Origin: Hyphomicrobiaceae bacterium
GTDB taxonomy: Bacteria; Pseudomonadota; Alphaproteobacteria; Rhizobiales; HXMU1428-3
DNA length: 9,417 bases
Reading direction: 5' to 3'
Assembly (NCBI GenBank): GCA_028285025.1
Contig: JANQQH010000283.1
Location: 1 to 9,417 of the forward strand
This document shows positions 1 to 7,590 of the stretch, piece by piece. Position numbers and translations under genes: made by a program. Below the pieces are notes generated by a model, which ran no database searches, was not told the DNA's origin, and worked only from the letters and a program-made list of their open reading frames with translations. The stretch's first letter is position 1. Each line of letters opens with the position of its first letter.

Positions 1-1
1 A

Positions 2-592
2 GCACTATTACTCCGCTCCGGTTCGCTGGAAGCCCCATTGACCATTCTTGAAGAGCGCACAGTCAAGGCCAGCCTTGGCGAAGACTCTATCAAAGCAGGA
101 CAAATGGCGGCGATGATCGGCCTTATCGGCGTTGTCATCTTTATCCTCATCGCATATGGCCAATTTGGCATTTATGCTAACATCGCCCTGTTGATTAACA
201 TTGCAATGATCATTGGCGCGCTGTCTTTATTACAAGCAACGCTCACGTTGCCAGGCATAGCCGGTATTGTGTTGACCATGGGTATGGCAGTTGATGCTAA
301 CGTTTTGATATTTGAACGCATTCGCGAAGAATTGCGCGCAGGTAAAACAGCGATTAATGCCATTGAATCAGGCTATGCGCGTGCCCTTTCAACCATTTTG
401 GATGCCAACATCACAACATTCTTGGCCGCCATTATCTTATTTATGATGGGTTCAGATCCCATTAGCGGCTTTGCCGTGACCCTATCAATCGGTATTTTCA
501 CATCGGTGTTTACCGCCTTTGTGTTGACCCGCTGGCTGATATCCTGGTGGTTGCGCTCTCAGCGCTCCAAAAATGTTCAAGTGCCAATATAG
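2..592 (+). CDS. secD: Protein translocase subunit SecD, C-terminal part (5' end outside the window)
   Basis: SecD works with SecF in the inner membrane, using the proton gradient to help pull exported proteins out of the SecYEG channel on the periplasmic side. The reading frame is already open at base 2, so this is the last 196 residues of a gene that begins upstream; the TTG at 38 is an internal leucine, not a start. The visible part opens with the family-typical stretch RSGSLEAPLTILEERTV, followed by five hydrophobic segments. The fourth-helix signature MGMAVDANVLIFERIREEL (carrying the conserved Asp) is clear. The TAG stop at 590-592 overlaps the secF ribosome binding site, so the two are translated as one operon. 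Identification is secure from motifs and the neighbouring secF. Confidence 0.97.
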   Translation, partial: ALLLRSGSLEAPLTILEERTVKASLGEDSIKAGQMAAMIGLIGVVIFILIAYGQFGIYANIALLINIAMIIGALSLLQATLTLPGIAGIVLTMGMAVDANVLIFERIREELRAGKTAINAIESGYARALSTILDANITTFLAAIILFMMGSDPISGFAVTLSIGIFTSVFTAFVLTRWLISWWLRSQRSKNVQVPI

Positions 593-597
593 GAGGG
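591..597 (+). promoter_or_regulatory. Ribosome binding site of secF, overlapping the secD stop codon
   Basis: The sequence AGGAGGG begins inside the TAG stop of secD and lies eight bases before the secF ATG when measured from AGGAGG. It is the strongest Shine-Dalgarno match in the window. The overlap suggests that ribosomes finishing secD help start secF, which would keep the two subunits in balance (inference). Confidence 0.85.
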
Positions 598-604
598 AGT
601 ACCC

Positions 605-1552
605 ATGGCGTTTAAAGGTATTGGTTTTGTCCCTCACGGCACAAACATTCCATTTTTATCTCTAAGAACAATTGCTTTTATCCTTTCAGGATTGGCGATC
701 ATTGCCTCTATTGCTTTGTTTTCAAGCAGAGGTTTGAATTATGGCATCGACTTCATTGGAGGGACCTCAATTGAAATCCGCCATAAAGGTGGCCCAGCTG
801 ACATTGGCGACATTCGCTCTAAAGTTGGGGATTTGAATTTTGGTGATGTACAAGTTCAGCAATTTAATGACCCACGCGATGTATTGGTGCGCATTGAACT
901 GCAACAGGGCGGGGAAGAAGCCAACCAGGTCGCGCTTGATAAAATGAAAAAGGCGCTTGGGGAGGCTTATGAATTTCGCAACACTGAAGTGGTTGGTCCA
1001 ACTGTGTCGCAAGAGTTAACCAGAGCCGGTTTGATTGCGGTTTTAACAGCAATTTTCGTGGTGTTAATTTACATTTGGTTGCGCTTTGAATGGCAATTTT
1101 CTTTAGGCGCGGTGATTGCGCTTGTGCACGATGTGATACTGACCATCGGCATTTTCTCATTACTGCAATTGGAATTTACTTTGTCGATCATCGCGGCATT
1201 ACTGACCATTGTTGGTTATTCCTTAAACGACACCGTTGTTGTGTATGACCGGGTGCGTGAGAATTTGCGTAAATTCAAAAAGATGGATTTAGCCGAGCTG
1301 TTAAATCTGTCAATTAACAATACCTTATCCCGCACCATCTTAACCTCTGTCACCACGCTAATCGCGCTATTTTCTCTGTTCTTCTTTGGCGGAGAAGTCA
1401 TCCGCGGCTTTGTCTTTGCAATGATCTGGGGTGTTTTGGTCGGTACTTACTCATCAATTTTTATTGGCGCACCAGTTCTGCTGTTGCTTGGCGTGAAACG
1501 CGATTGGAGCGGCCTTGGTGGTTCCAAATATAAAGAACCGGGCAAGGCTTAA
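605..1552 (+). CDS. secF: Protein translocase subunit SecF
   Basis: SecF is the partner of SecD in the SecDF accessory complex of the Sec translocon. The 315-residue length is normal for a stand-alone SecF. Visible features in order are a first membrane span at about 21-40, the SecD/SecF box GLNYGIDFIGGTSIEIR (43-59), a periplasmic domain, GPTVSQEL (131-138), and five more spans at about 141-159, 165-186, 190-215, 243-262 and 267-296. The signature VGYSLNDTVVVYDRVRENLR (203-222) contains the conserved Asp and the YDR run. The start ATG follows a near-perfect AGGAGGG. The gene sits 12 bases after secD and is followed at once by a strong terminator, so the secDF transcript probably ends there. 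Nothing appears broken. Confidence 0.98.
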   Translation: MAFKGIGFVPHGTNIPFLSLRTIAFILSGLAIIASIALFSSRGLNYGIDFIGGTSIEIRHKGGPADIGDIRSKVGDLNFGDVQVQQFNDPRDVLVRIELQQGGEEANQVALDKMKKALGEAYEFRNTEVVGPTVSQELTRAGLIAVLTAIFVVLIYIWLRFEWQFSLGAVIALVHDVILTIGIFSLLQLEFTLSIIAALLTIVGYSLNDTVVVYDRVRENLRKFKKMDLAELLNLSINNTLSRTILTSVTTLIALFSLFFFGGEVIRGFVFAMIWGVLVGTYSSIFIGAPVLLLLGVKRDWSGLGGSKYKEPGKA

Positions 1553-1559
1553 AGAACTT

Positions 1560-1592
1560 AAAAAAGAGCATTTTTCCAAAGTGCTCTTTTTT
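1560..1592 (+). terminator. Rho-independent terminator after secF
   Basis: An 11-base arm AAAAAAGAGCA (1560-1570) pairs perfectly with TGCTCTTTTTT (1582-1592). The bases between can extend the stem by T-A pairs and one G-T pair, leaving a loop of about three bases (TCC, 1575-1577). The 3' arm ends in a run of six T. It begins eight bases after the secF stop. The A-run on the 5' arm means the structure could also end transcription from the other strand, although no minus-strand gene comes towards it here. It separates secDF from the downstream Mth938-domain gene. Confidence 0.88.
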
Positions 1593-1664
1593 CCATTCGT
1601 GCCACAAAATGCAAACCTCTCACCATGAGAATTAAGGCACAACTCAGTTCTTAAAAGGGCGCTT

Positions 1665-2036
1665 ATGAAGTCAGCATATTATCCAGAAGCAGTCGAGCTC
1701 GACGCATATGGCAATGGCGGATTTCGTTTTGCTGATATGAGCCATAAGGGCTCCCTATTGATCCTGCCAACAGGAATTTATGGGTGGGATTATTCAGATG
1801 CCTCACAAATTAACGAAGCCGCGTTTCAGCCAGTATTGGATGAGGCTGATACGGTTGAGTTTATGCTCTATGGCACGGGCGCGCAGCAAGTGTTCCCCTC
1901 AATGGAAATCCGCAAAGCCTTTATTAAGGCTGGCATTGGCCTTGAAGTGATGGATACAGGGGCCGCTGCGCGCACCTATAATGTCTTGCAAGCAGAAGGG
2001 CGCTCAATTGCAGCAGCTTTAATTGCGGTTGAATAA
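1665..2036 (+). CDS. Mth938-like domain protein (DUF498 family, NDUFAF3 homologue)
   Basis: This small 123-residue soluble protein has the Mth938-like fold. The human member NDUFAF3 is an assembly factor of mitochondrial respiratory complex I; the bacterial role is not firmly established. The family is recognised from the N-terminal stretch with GGFRFADMSHKGSLLILP (19-36), the TVEFMLYGTG strand and the C-terminal signature LEVMDTGAAARTYNVLQAEGR, with an aliphatic tail after it. There is no signal peptide or membrane span, so it should be cytoplasmic. ATG at 1665 follows AGGG (1656-1659) at five bases. It ends one base before the next gene (TAA-G-ATG), so the two are translationally coupled. 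This order after secDF is, from general knowledge, usual in alphaproteobacteria. Full domain length, intact. Confidence 0.93.
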   Translation: MKSAYYPEAVELDAYGNGGFRFADMSHKGSLLILPTGIYGWDYSDASQINEAAFQPVLDEADTVEFMLYGTGAQQVFPSMEIRKAFIKAGIGLEVMDTGAAARTYNVLQAEGRSIAAALIAVE

Positions 2037-2037
2037 G

Positions 2038-2883
2038 ATGCCCAAAACCGGAAAATTTGATGACTTTGCTGCCACCCAGCGGCGCTTGCGTGCTCAAGAT
2101 TATACCAGCGCTTTGGCCGTTAAAGTTGTGCCCAAACAATACCGGGTCGGCTTAACCTGGCTCAATGCCTTTTTTCAAGATGTCGCGCAAATTCCTTACC
2201 GCGTTGATGAGCCTTTATTGGCTGAAATACGTCTACAATGGTGGCGTGATGGATTTCCCAAACTGTTGCGCGGTGAAAACTTAGGCCATCCCATTGCAGA
2301 TGGGCTGGCCCCTTTTATCAAACAACTCGGCAGCCCTTTGGTCAATGAGTTGATCAGCATCCTTGACAGCTATGGCCACGAAACCCATAAAACTTCACCC
2401 CAGACATGTGATGAATTTTATGATGTTCACGCCGCACGTTTCGGGGCTTTGCTTCATGCCAGTTTTTTACTCTGTGATTTGCAAGGGCAAGATGAAATAG
2501 CCCTTTGCCAAGAGGCCGGAACCGCAATTGGTGTCACCCAAACTTTAGCAGATTTACCAAAGTCAATGCATAATGGTATGCAACCACTGCCTCTGGATGT
2601 ATTTAACCAATATCATCTGACCTATGAAGACCTGAAAGCCCCACAAGATCCAAAAAGGGTGAAACAAGCATTGCAGGCCATGGCATCAGGAGCGGTGGTG
2701 GTGAGTTGGGATATCAAAAACCGTTTGCAAAAATGCGCCAAACTAGAGCGGGCCATCTTGGCAAGATGGTTGTTAGTGCCAGACTTGTTGACCAAAGCTA
2801 TTGATCATCGAGCGAAAGGGGCCACTGATCTGACTGTTCAAAACCCACTAAAACAGGTTTTTATTTTATGGCGTCAAGCATAA
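2038..2883 (+). CDS. Squalene/phytoene synthase family protein, probably non-catalytic (NDUFAF6-like)
   Basis: A 281-residue protein with the all-helical squalene/phytoene synthase fold. Family landmarks are the helix with IRLQWWRDG (64-72), the HAARFGALLH region (131-140) and LPLDVFNQYHLTYEDL (184-199), which matches the LPxDxLxxxGL segment of the family. True synthases carry two Asp-rich motifs (DDxxD and a later RDxxED). Here the first position reads QDVAQ (47-51) and the second ADLPKS (171-176), so most metal-binding acids are missing and prenyl-diphosphate condensation looks unlikely. Human NDUFAF6 belongs to this group and acts in complex I assembly. An in-frame TTG at 2023 would overlap the upstream gene; the ATG at 2038, one base after the upstream stop, is preferred. 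I infer a shared role with the Mth938 protein rather than carotenoid or hopanoid synthesis. Confidence 0.88.
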   Translation: MPKTGKFDDFAATQRRLRAQDYTSALAVKVVPKQYRVGLTWLNAFFQDVAQIPYRVDEPLLAEIRLQWWRDGFPKLLRGENLGHPIADGLAPFIKQLGSPLVNELISILDSYGHETHKTSPQTCDEFYDVHAARFGALLHASFLLCDLQGQDEIALCQEAGTAIGVTQTLADLPKSMHNGMQPLPLDVFNQYHLTYEDLKAPQDPKRVKQALQAMASGAVVVSWDIKNRLQKCAKLERAILARWLLVPDLLTKAIDHRAKGATDLTVQNPLKQVFILWRQA

Positions 2884-2904
2884 GAGCAAGCACTCTGTCA
2901 TAAT

Positions 2905-2933
2905 TTGATTTTATTTTTCAGTTTAAGATTAAT
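2905..2933 (+). promoter_or_regulatory. Weak sigma-70-like promoter candidate before the SGNH gene
   Basis: TTGATT (2905-2910) and ATTAAT (2928-2933) are separated by 17 bases in the AT-rich 104-base spacer after the phytoene-synthase-like gene. The -10 half lacks the usual TA start, so the match is poor. It is offered only because the spacer is long enough to hold a promoter and no better pair was seen. Confidence 0.22.
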
Positions 2934-2987
2934 AGGTCCTTTGCCTAAGGTTATGAAAGTCAAAAACAGTCCCCAAGTGGAGCTTTT

Positions 2988-4883
2988 ATGCGAGTAAAGC
3001 AAGCCTGCACCTTTATCATGTTATTGGTTTCAATTCTAATGGGCCAAACTGTGCCGACCATGGCAAAAGGGCACATTGAATGGGAATTGGTCAATCCATT
3101 TCGCTTGTTTCAAACCCCGCAGATGACGAACTTTCACCGCATCCTTAATCAACAACTGACAGATCAAGAAAAACAAGCCCCCATCTTGAGTATAGAGCGC
3201 CGCCTATCACAACATCTGCCGCGTGGCTGGGCAGAAGAGGTGTTTGAGTTTACCTGCTGGTCGCGCCAGCACAGTGATTATATTAAATGCGGCGATAAAT
3301 CTCACAGCTACTTGCAGCCCAAATATCATAAGGTCAAAGTAAAGTTGGAAGGGGTCCCATTTCAAGAACTTGCAAGTTTAACATGTCACTGGACATTAAA
3401 AGCCAAAACCAATCAGGTAAAACAACTGCAAACTCATACGATCCAATGTGATCAGAGCCCACATTTTAAAATTCCCTACCCACAAGGCGCCCAGCTTCAT
3501 TTGCAAACGTCTAATGGACATGAAGCAAGAAAAGACATAACAGTGAAGGATTTATTCATAGTCGGCATTGGTGATAGTTTTGCCTCTGGAGAAGGGAACC
3601 CAGACGTACCCGTGCGCCTATCCAAAGACCGACACGTGATATATGGCGGTCAAGAAAAGGGCTATTTTGCCAATAGAGGCTACCCAACCCGCCAAGGAAA
3701 ATGGCAAGACGTGGGAGACAAGGCCTTTATGGAACAAAAGGCTTTATGGATGAGCCAATCATGTCATCGCTCGCTTTATTCCCATCAATTGCGTGCCAGT
3801 TTGCAATTAGCGCTAGATAACCCCAGACGCGCTGTCACCTTTGTTGGCTTTGCGTGTGCAGGTGCTGAAATTACCGATGGATTATTTTTGCGCTTTAAGG
3901 GCAATGAATGGTCACCGGCTCCTCCCAAGCGCTCTCAAATCAGCAATGTTGCCCAAGCCCAGTGCGGGCGACAACAAGCCAAAGAGCGTCATTATTCTCA
4001 TGCCTTTGGGGTTGATGGAAAATTACCCCTTTTACAAGACCTGCCCGTATTAAAATGCGACCGACGCAAAGCGCGTAAAATTGATTTATTGATGGTCTCT
4101 ATCGGCGGCAATGATGTGAAATTTTCAAGTCTAGTGGCCAATGTGGTGGTCAAAGACATAAACAACCTTCGGCTCATTGGAGGCTGGATGGGGCATATCT
4201 TAACAGCTTCTGAAGCCCGCCAGCATTTTGGCCAATTGCAATTGCGCTATAAGGCCTTAAACCGCGCCTTTCACAATGTGCTGCACATCCCCTGGAAACA
4301 GTCAGACCGGATAATACTAACCGCCTATCCCAACATGTCGTTTCGAGATGAAGGCCGCAGAGTATGTGATGATGGCTCCATGGGCATGAGTGTTGCCCCG
4401 CTATTTTCTCTTTCTAGCTATAAGGCGCGAAGAGCTGAAAAGTTTGCAGATCAGTTAAATGATGTGATGCGTGTCGTGGCCAAGCGGTATAAATGGACCT
4501 TTGTTGAAGACCACAGAGCTTCCTTTTTGCGCCATGGTCTTTGTGCTGTAAATGAGCAACAAACCACCAACTTGGCTGAAAGTCTAGCTATGCCTTTTTG
4601 GGAACAAGGGCGCTGGGTCCCGTTTAACCCGGCTCAATATGCCCCATATGCCTCACGAAAGCGTTGGTTTCGCACGCCAAACGACGCTTACCTTACTGGA
4701 CATTTGCATTTGTCAGGACCTGTAATTCGTAATATCTTTAAAATTAAAGGGCTTAACCGCTTACAAGTGTTAATTGCTGGGACGTATTCAGGCGCCTTTC
4801 ACCCAACTGCAGAAGGGCAAGCTGTAATTGCTGATAGTTTGGCAAAAGCAGCCCAAAAGGTACTGAATAAATACAATCAATAA
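2988..4883 (+). CDS. Secreted SGNH/GDSL-family hydrolase, esterase/lipase-like (SEST-type)
   Basis: A 631-residue predicted exported hydrolase. An N-terminal signal peptide (Arg/Lys start, hydrophobic core at about 8-22, likely cleavage after PTMA at 26) sends it to the periplasm or outside. The first ~185 residues form an unassigned, possibly beta-rich domain with paired cysteines. The SGNH core follows: block I GIGDSFASGEGNPD with nucleophile Ser197, a family-typical SCHRSLYS motif, block II VGFACAGAEITDG with Gly287, block III IGGNDVKF with Asn375, and block V FHPTAEG with His605. The CHRS and ACAGA motifs resemble Streptomyces-type esterases that cut ester bonds in lipids or polymers. The usual Asp three residues before the His is absent (Gly602). 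ATG at 2988 follows GGAG (2979-2982). It lies 52 bases before the DUF4153 gene, same strand. The substrate cannot be told from sequence. Confidence 0.88.
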   Translation: MRVKQACTFIMLLVSILMGQTVPTMAKGHIEWELVNPFRLFQTPQMTNFHRILNQQLTDQEKQAPILSIERRLSQHLPRGWAEEVFEFTCWSRQHSDYIKCGDKSHSYLQPKYHKVKVKLEGVPFQELASLTCHWTLKAKTNQVKQLQTHTIQCDQSPHFKIPYPQGAQLHLQTSNGHEARKDITVKDLFIVGIGDSFASGEGNPDVPVRLSKDRHVIYGGQEKGYFANRGYPTRQGKWQDVGDKAFMEQKALWMSQSCHRSLYSHQLRASLQLALDNPRRAVTFVGFACAGAEITDGLFLRFKGNEWSPAPPKRSQISNVAQAQCGRQQAKERHYSHAFGVDGKLPLLQDLPVLKCDRRKARKIDLLMVSIGGNDVKFSSLVANVVVKDINNLRLIGGWMGHILTASEARQHFGQLQLRYKALNRAFHNVLHIPWKQSDRIILTAYPNMSFRDEGRRVCDDGSMGMSVAPLFSLSSYKARRAEKFADQLNDVMRVVAKRYKWTFVEDHRASFLRHGLCAVNEQQTTNLAESLAMPFWEQGRWVPFNPAQYAPYASRKRWFRTPNDAYLTGHLHLSGPVIRNIFKIKGLNRLQVLIAGTYSGAFHPTAEGQAVIADSLAKAAQKVLNKYNQ

Positions 4884-4920
4884 CGCTAAAAATAAGCACT
4901 GCCCTGGTTTGTAAAGAGTG

Positions 4921-4926
4921 AGGGAG
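4921..4926 (+). promoter_or_regulatory. Ribosome binding site that sets the DUF4153 start
   Basis: AGGGAG lies nine bases before the ATG at 4936. An in-frame GTG at 4918 sits directly in front of this element and would leave it inside the coding sequence with no Shine-Dalgarno of its own, so 4936 is the better start. Confidence 0.7.
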
Positions 4927-4935
4927 TGTTACATA

Positions 4936-6789
4936 ATGGGTGCGTTTTGGAGCAGTGTCCGCTCTGTTTTGCCAAATGTTGTTGAAGTTGTGAAGCGATT
5001 TCCGGTGCCAGTAATCATCGCCCTGATCTTAACAAGCTGGTTGCTCTATGGCGTGTACTGGAAAGTTGATGTTGACTTTATAACCTTTGCCTTACTCACT
5101 TTGTTTTTTGCCAGTGTTGGCGCCTGCTTGTTTGCCCAGTATCGAAACTTTGAACCCATTAACCAAATTTTACTCTCGCTTGGGGTAAGCGCCTTTTTCG
5201 CCTCTATTTATTTCTTGCCCGATGACACGCATTTAACCACTTTTATGATGCCAATAGCCTTGGTGCTCATGGCCAGCACAATTGCCTTTGTTGGGCAAGG
5301 CGAAAAAAACCGCAGCTATTGGCTGTTTAACCACGGCTTTTGGTTTGCTCTTATTATTGCAATTTTAGGCAGTTTGTTAATTGCTGGCTTAATCAGCATG
5401 TTGATGGCAGCCTATGCGCTTTTGTTTGATGTGATGGTAAAATCAAACGCCCATCAATATTCTTTAATCGTTTGTTTGTTTCTCATTGGCCCGTTGATCT
5501 GGCTGTCTTTATTGCCCCAATCGTTCACCCCAAAAGTGGTGGAGGGTGAACCAGAAGAATTTACCGCCAAAATCACATCCCTGTTTGTAAAATATGTGTT
5601 TGTGCCATTTTTCTTTTTGTTCGCTTTGTTGTTCCATGCCTTGGCCGTGAAAGTGCTGCTGGAGGGCACCTTGCCGACCGGTCAAATCGGCTGGTATGGG
5701 ATCGCCTTGGTCACCTCCGGCATCATCACCTATCTGCTGGCCTATCCCACGCGCAACACGGGCGGGCCTTTGGTCGTTTTTTTCTCACAATACTGGATGT
5801 GGTGTTTGCTTGTACCGCTAGGCTTAATGGTCATCGCTTATTGTCTGCGACTTGACCAATACGGCATGACCCCATTGCGGTTCTTCCTTGGCGGCTTTCT
5901 GCTTTGGGCCATTGTGCTGGTGGTGTATGGCACAGTGATGAAATGGACAGGTCGTGTATTTGATTTACGCATCATAGTGCTTTTGGGCGCCCTGATTATT
6001 GGATTGGCCAGTGTTGGCCCATGGGGGGCCGAAGCACTCTCCAATAAATGGCAAAAACAACGCTTAACGGCAGACTTAACCAAGCTTGGCATCCTCAAAG
6101 AGGGCAAAATTGCGCGTGACTTGCAAACGCCCAATGAGGATGAGATTAAGCTGGTGAATAGAATAAACGGAACATTGAATTATTTTAAAACCCGTTATCG
6201 CGCAGAAACTTTGCGCTCTTTATTGCCAGCAAAGGCACTCAATGAGCTGGATGAAAAAAGACGAGATGGAAAGAGATATCAAGGCCGCAAGAACCGGGTT
6301 CTGTTGGCTGTAAAAAATCAGCTTGGCCAGGTGAATAGTGCACAGATAAGCGCCAAGAAAGTACATAGCTATCAGATAGACAAACCCTTAGCACTTCATG
6401 TGCCAGAAAAAGGCACGTTGTGGGGCCCCTTTCTATATCATTTTCGCACCAATAAATATCAAGGAGCAAAAACAGCCTATAAAGTCTCTTTAAAAGGACG
6501 CAAGCAACCCATAAATATAACGGCCAAGAATGGACAATTGGTCATCACACAACAGGGCGCCCACCAAATTTTATTTGAACTCTCACACTTACGCCAATCG
6601 GCCCTAGAGCATCATCAATTAAAAAAAGGACAAAAGATGAGTGTGAAAATGATCAACACACCTTTGGCAAATCAGAGCCCGTCCGCTCACTTAATGATCA
6701 CCTCATTATCCTATCGCATATCCCCAAAAAACAAGGCCAAGATTGATCTTAATAGCGCGGGGTTCTGGGTGTTTATAAAAGACAATTAA
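4936..6789 (+). CDS. DUF4153 polytopic membrane protein
   Basis: A 617-residue inner-membrane protein of unknown function. About eleven hydrophobic spans are visible at 24-41, 47-67, 76-94, 100-120, 134-165 (long), 176-193, 219-242, 251-270, 287-303, 315-333 and 344-361, with a basic N-terminus that suggests an N-in orientation. The family marks are KYVFVPFFFLF (219-229) and RLDQYGMTPLRF (305-316), which resembles the RxxQYGxTxxRF/Y box of DUF4153. After the last span comes the family-typical segment SNKWQKQRLTADLTKLGILK (369-388), then about 230 residues of soluble, Lys-rich, partly beta-like sequence. Eleven spans would place this tail in the periplasm, but loop charges around span 9-10 are ambiguous. 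The neighbouring secreted SGNH hydrolase, on the same strand with a short gap, hints at a shared envelope role (inference). No catalytic motif is visible. Confidence 0.87.
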   Translation: MGAFWSSVRSVLPNVVEVVKRFPVPVIIALILTSWLLYGVYWKVDVDFITFALLTLFFASVGACLFAQYRNFEPINQILLSLGVSAFFASIYFLPDDTHLTTFMMPIALVLMASTIAFVGQGEKNRSYWLFNHGFWFALIIAILGSLLIAGLISMLMAAYALLFDVMVKSNAHQYSLIVCLFLIGPLIWLSLLPQSFTPKVVEGEPEEFTAKITSLFVKYVFVPFFFLFALLFHALAVKVLLEGTLPTGQIGWYGIALVTSGIITYLLAYPTRNTGGPLVVFFSQYWMWCLLVPLGLMVIAYCLRLDQYGMTPLRFFLGGFLLWAIVLVVYGTVMKWTGRVFDLRIIVLLGALIIGLASVGPWGAEALSNKWQKQRLTADLTKLGILKEGKIARDLQTPNEDEIKLVNRINGTLNYFKTRYRAETLRSLLPAKALNELDEKRRDGKRYQGRKNRVLLAVKNQLGQVNSAQISAKKVHSYQIDKPLALHVPEKGTLWGPFLYHFRTNKYQGAKTAYKVSLKGRKQPINITAKNGQLVITQQGAHQILFELSHLRQSALEHHQLKKGQKMSVKMINTPLANQSPSAHLMITSLSYRISPKNKAKIDLNSAGFWVFIKDN

Positions 6790-6791
6790 AC

Positions 6792-6828
6792 CAAATGTGG
6801 CTCTTGTGTTTTAACAAATGTGTCTCTT
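6792..6828. repeat. Two imperfect 14-base direct repeats between convergent genes
   Basis: CAAATGTGGCTCTT (6792-6805) and CAAATGTGTCTCTT (6815-6828) differ at one base and are spaced 23 bases start to start. They fill most of the 44-base gap between the DUF4153 stop and the end of the GNAT gene on the other strand. They are direct, not inverted, so they do not form a terminator hairpin. Meaning unknown. Confidence 0.6.
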
Positions 6829-6833
6829 TTATT

Positions 6834-7406
6834 TTAAAAAGGCCTGATCCGAACATCTTGCGCAGTAACGTCCTTATTTTCTGGCCAGACAAAGGGCTCA
6901 CAAGGCTTGTTCGCTTCCAGGCTGTTTTTACGCATATAAATCACAGGAATATCTGACCCCTTAGGCAGCCCGAGCGCCCCATGGGACGTCACGCAGTAAC
7001 CAAGCGATTTAAAAAACAATTCAGAGCCTGCATTGGCGCGCACACTGAACTGAGAAAAACCAGCAGATTTAGCACGCTCTTCAGCGTCCTCAATAATTTT
7101 ACAGCCAAGCCCAAGCCCTTTATAGAAATTGTGCACATAAACTTTACGAATACGCGCGGTATTACGATTATCATTTGAAGGACACCAGCCGGCAGTGCCG
7201 ATTAGCATGTTATGATGCCATAATCCGTGCAAAGCACAATTCAGACATTCTTGAACATAATCAATAGAATTGATCCGCTCGACATAAGCGCTAATTTCTT
7301 CATCTGTATGATAGGAGGCCCCGGTTTTTTGAAACGCAGAACCATGCAAATATCTAACATCTGCAATATCATCCAAACCAACAGGACGTTTTACTAACTC
7401 AAACAT
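6834..7406 (-). CDS. GNAT family N-acetyltransferase
   Basis: A 190-residue cytoplasmic protein with the GNAT fold, expected to move an acetyl group from acetyl-CoA to an amine on an unknown small molecule or protein. The acetyl-CoA binding motif A is clear at 84-101: a strand ARIRKVYVH followed by the pyrophosphate-binding turn YKGLGLG, then a helix KIIEDAEERAKSAG. Motif B follows as FSVRANAGSELFFKSLGY (120-137), the usual end of the fold. A C-terminal tail of about 30 residues beyond the fold is Pro/Lys-rich. The ATG (7406-7404) has AGGG on the minus strand (7415-7418) eight bases upstream. It converges with the DUF4153 gene, leaving only 44 bases between stops. The 184 bases upstream show no convincing promoter. 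Substrate not predictable. Confidence 0.9.
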   Translation of the reverse strand: MFELVKRPVGLDDIADVRYLHGSAFQKTGASYHTDEEISAYVERINSIDYVQECLNCALHGLWHHNMLIGTAGWCPSNDNRNTARIRKVYVHNFYKGLGLGCKIIEDAEERAKSAGFSQFSVRANAGSELFFKSLGYCVTSHGALGLPKGSDIPVIYMRKNSLEANKPCEPFVWPENKDVTAQDVRIRPF

Positions 7407-7590
7407 GGAAAAAACCCTTTTACTCTTAAAATCATGTGCACAATACGCATCACTTGCGACAAAATATTGAACAAAAAAGGGTGGTGAATTACTGTGGAAA
7501 GGACGCCTTTAAAGCTAAAATGCTAAATAAAACAGAGGCTTGAAAAATCAAGTCAAGACATGACCTTATGCCACATTTTGACAAAAATAT

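Noticed and set aside
2023..2037. TTG at 2023 as the start of the synthase-like protein.
   Set aside because: It would overlap the upstream gene and add five residues; the ATG one base after the stop is a standard coupled start.
2938..2950. CCTT...AAGG inverted repeat before the SGNH gene.
   Set aside because: Only four paired bases; expected by chance.
7539..7552. Small hairpin CTTGA/TCAAG that could be a terminator for the DUF2865 gene on the minus strand.
   Set aside because: The stem is five bases, AT-rich, and the T-run comes only several bases later; too weak to call.
7527..7556. Minus-strand TTGACT (7556-7551) with TTTTAT as a promoter for the GNAT gene.
   Set aside because: The spacer is 18 and the -10 half matches only four of six positions without the key A; not better than chance in this AT-rich spacer.
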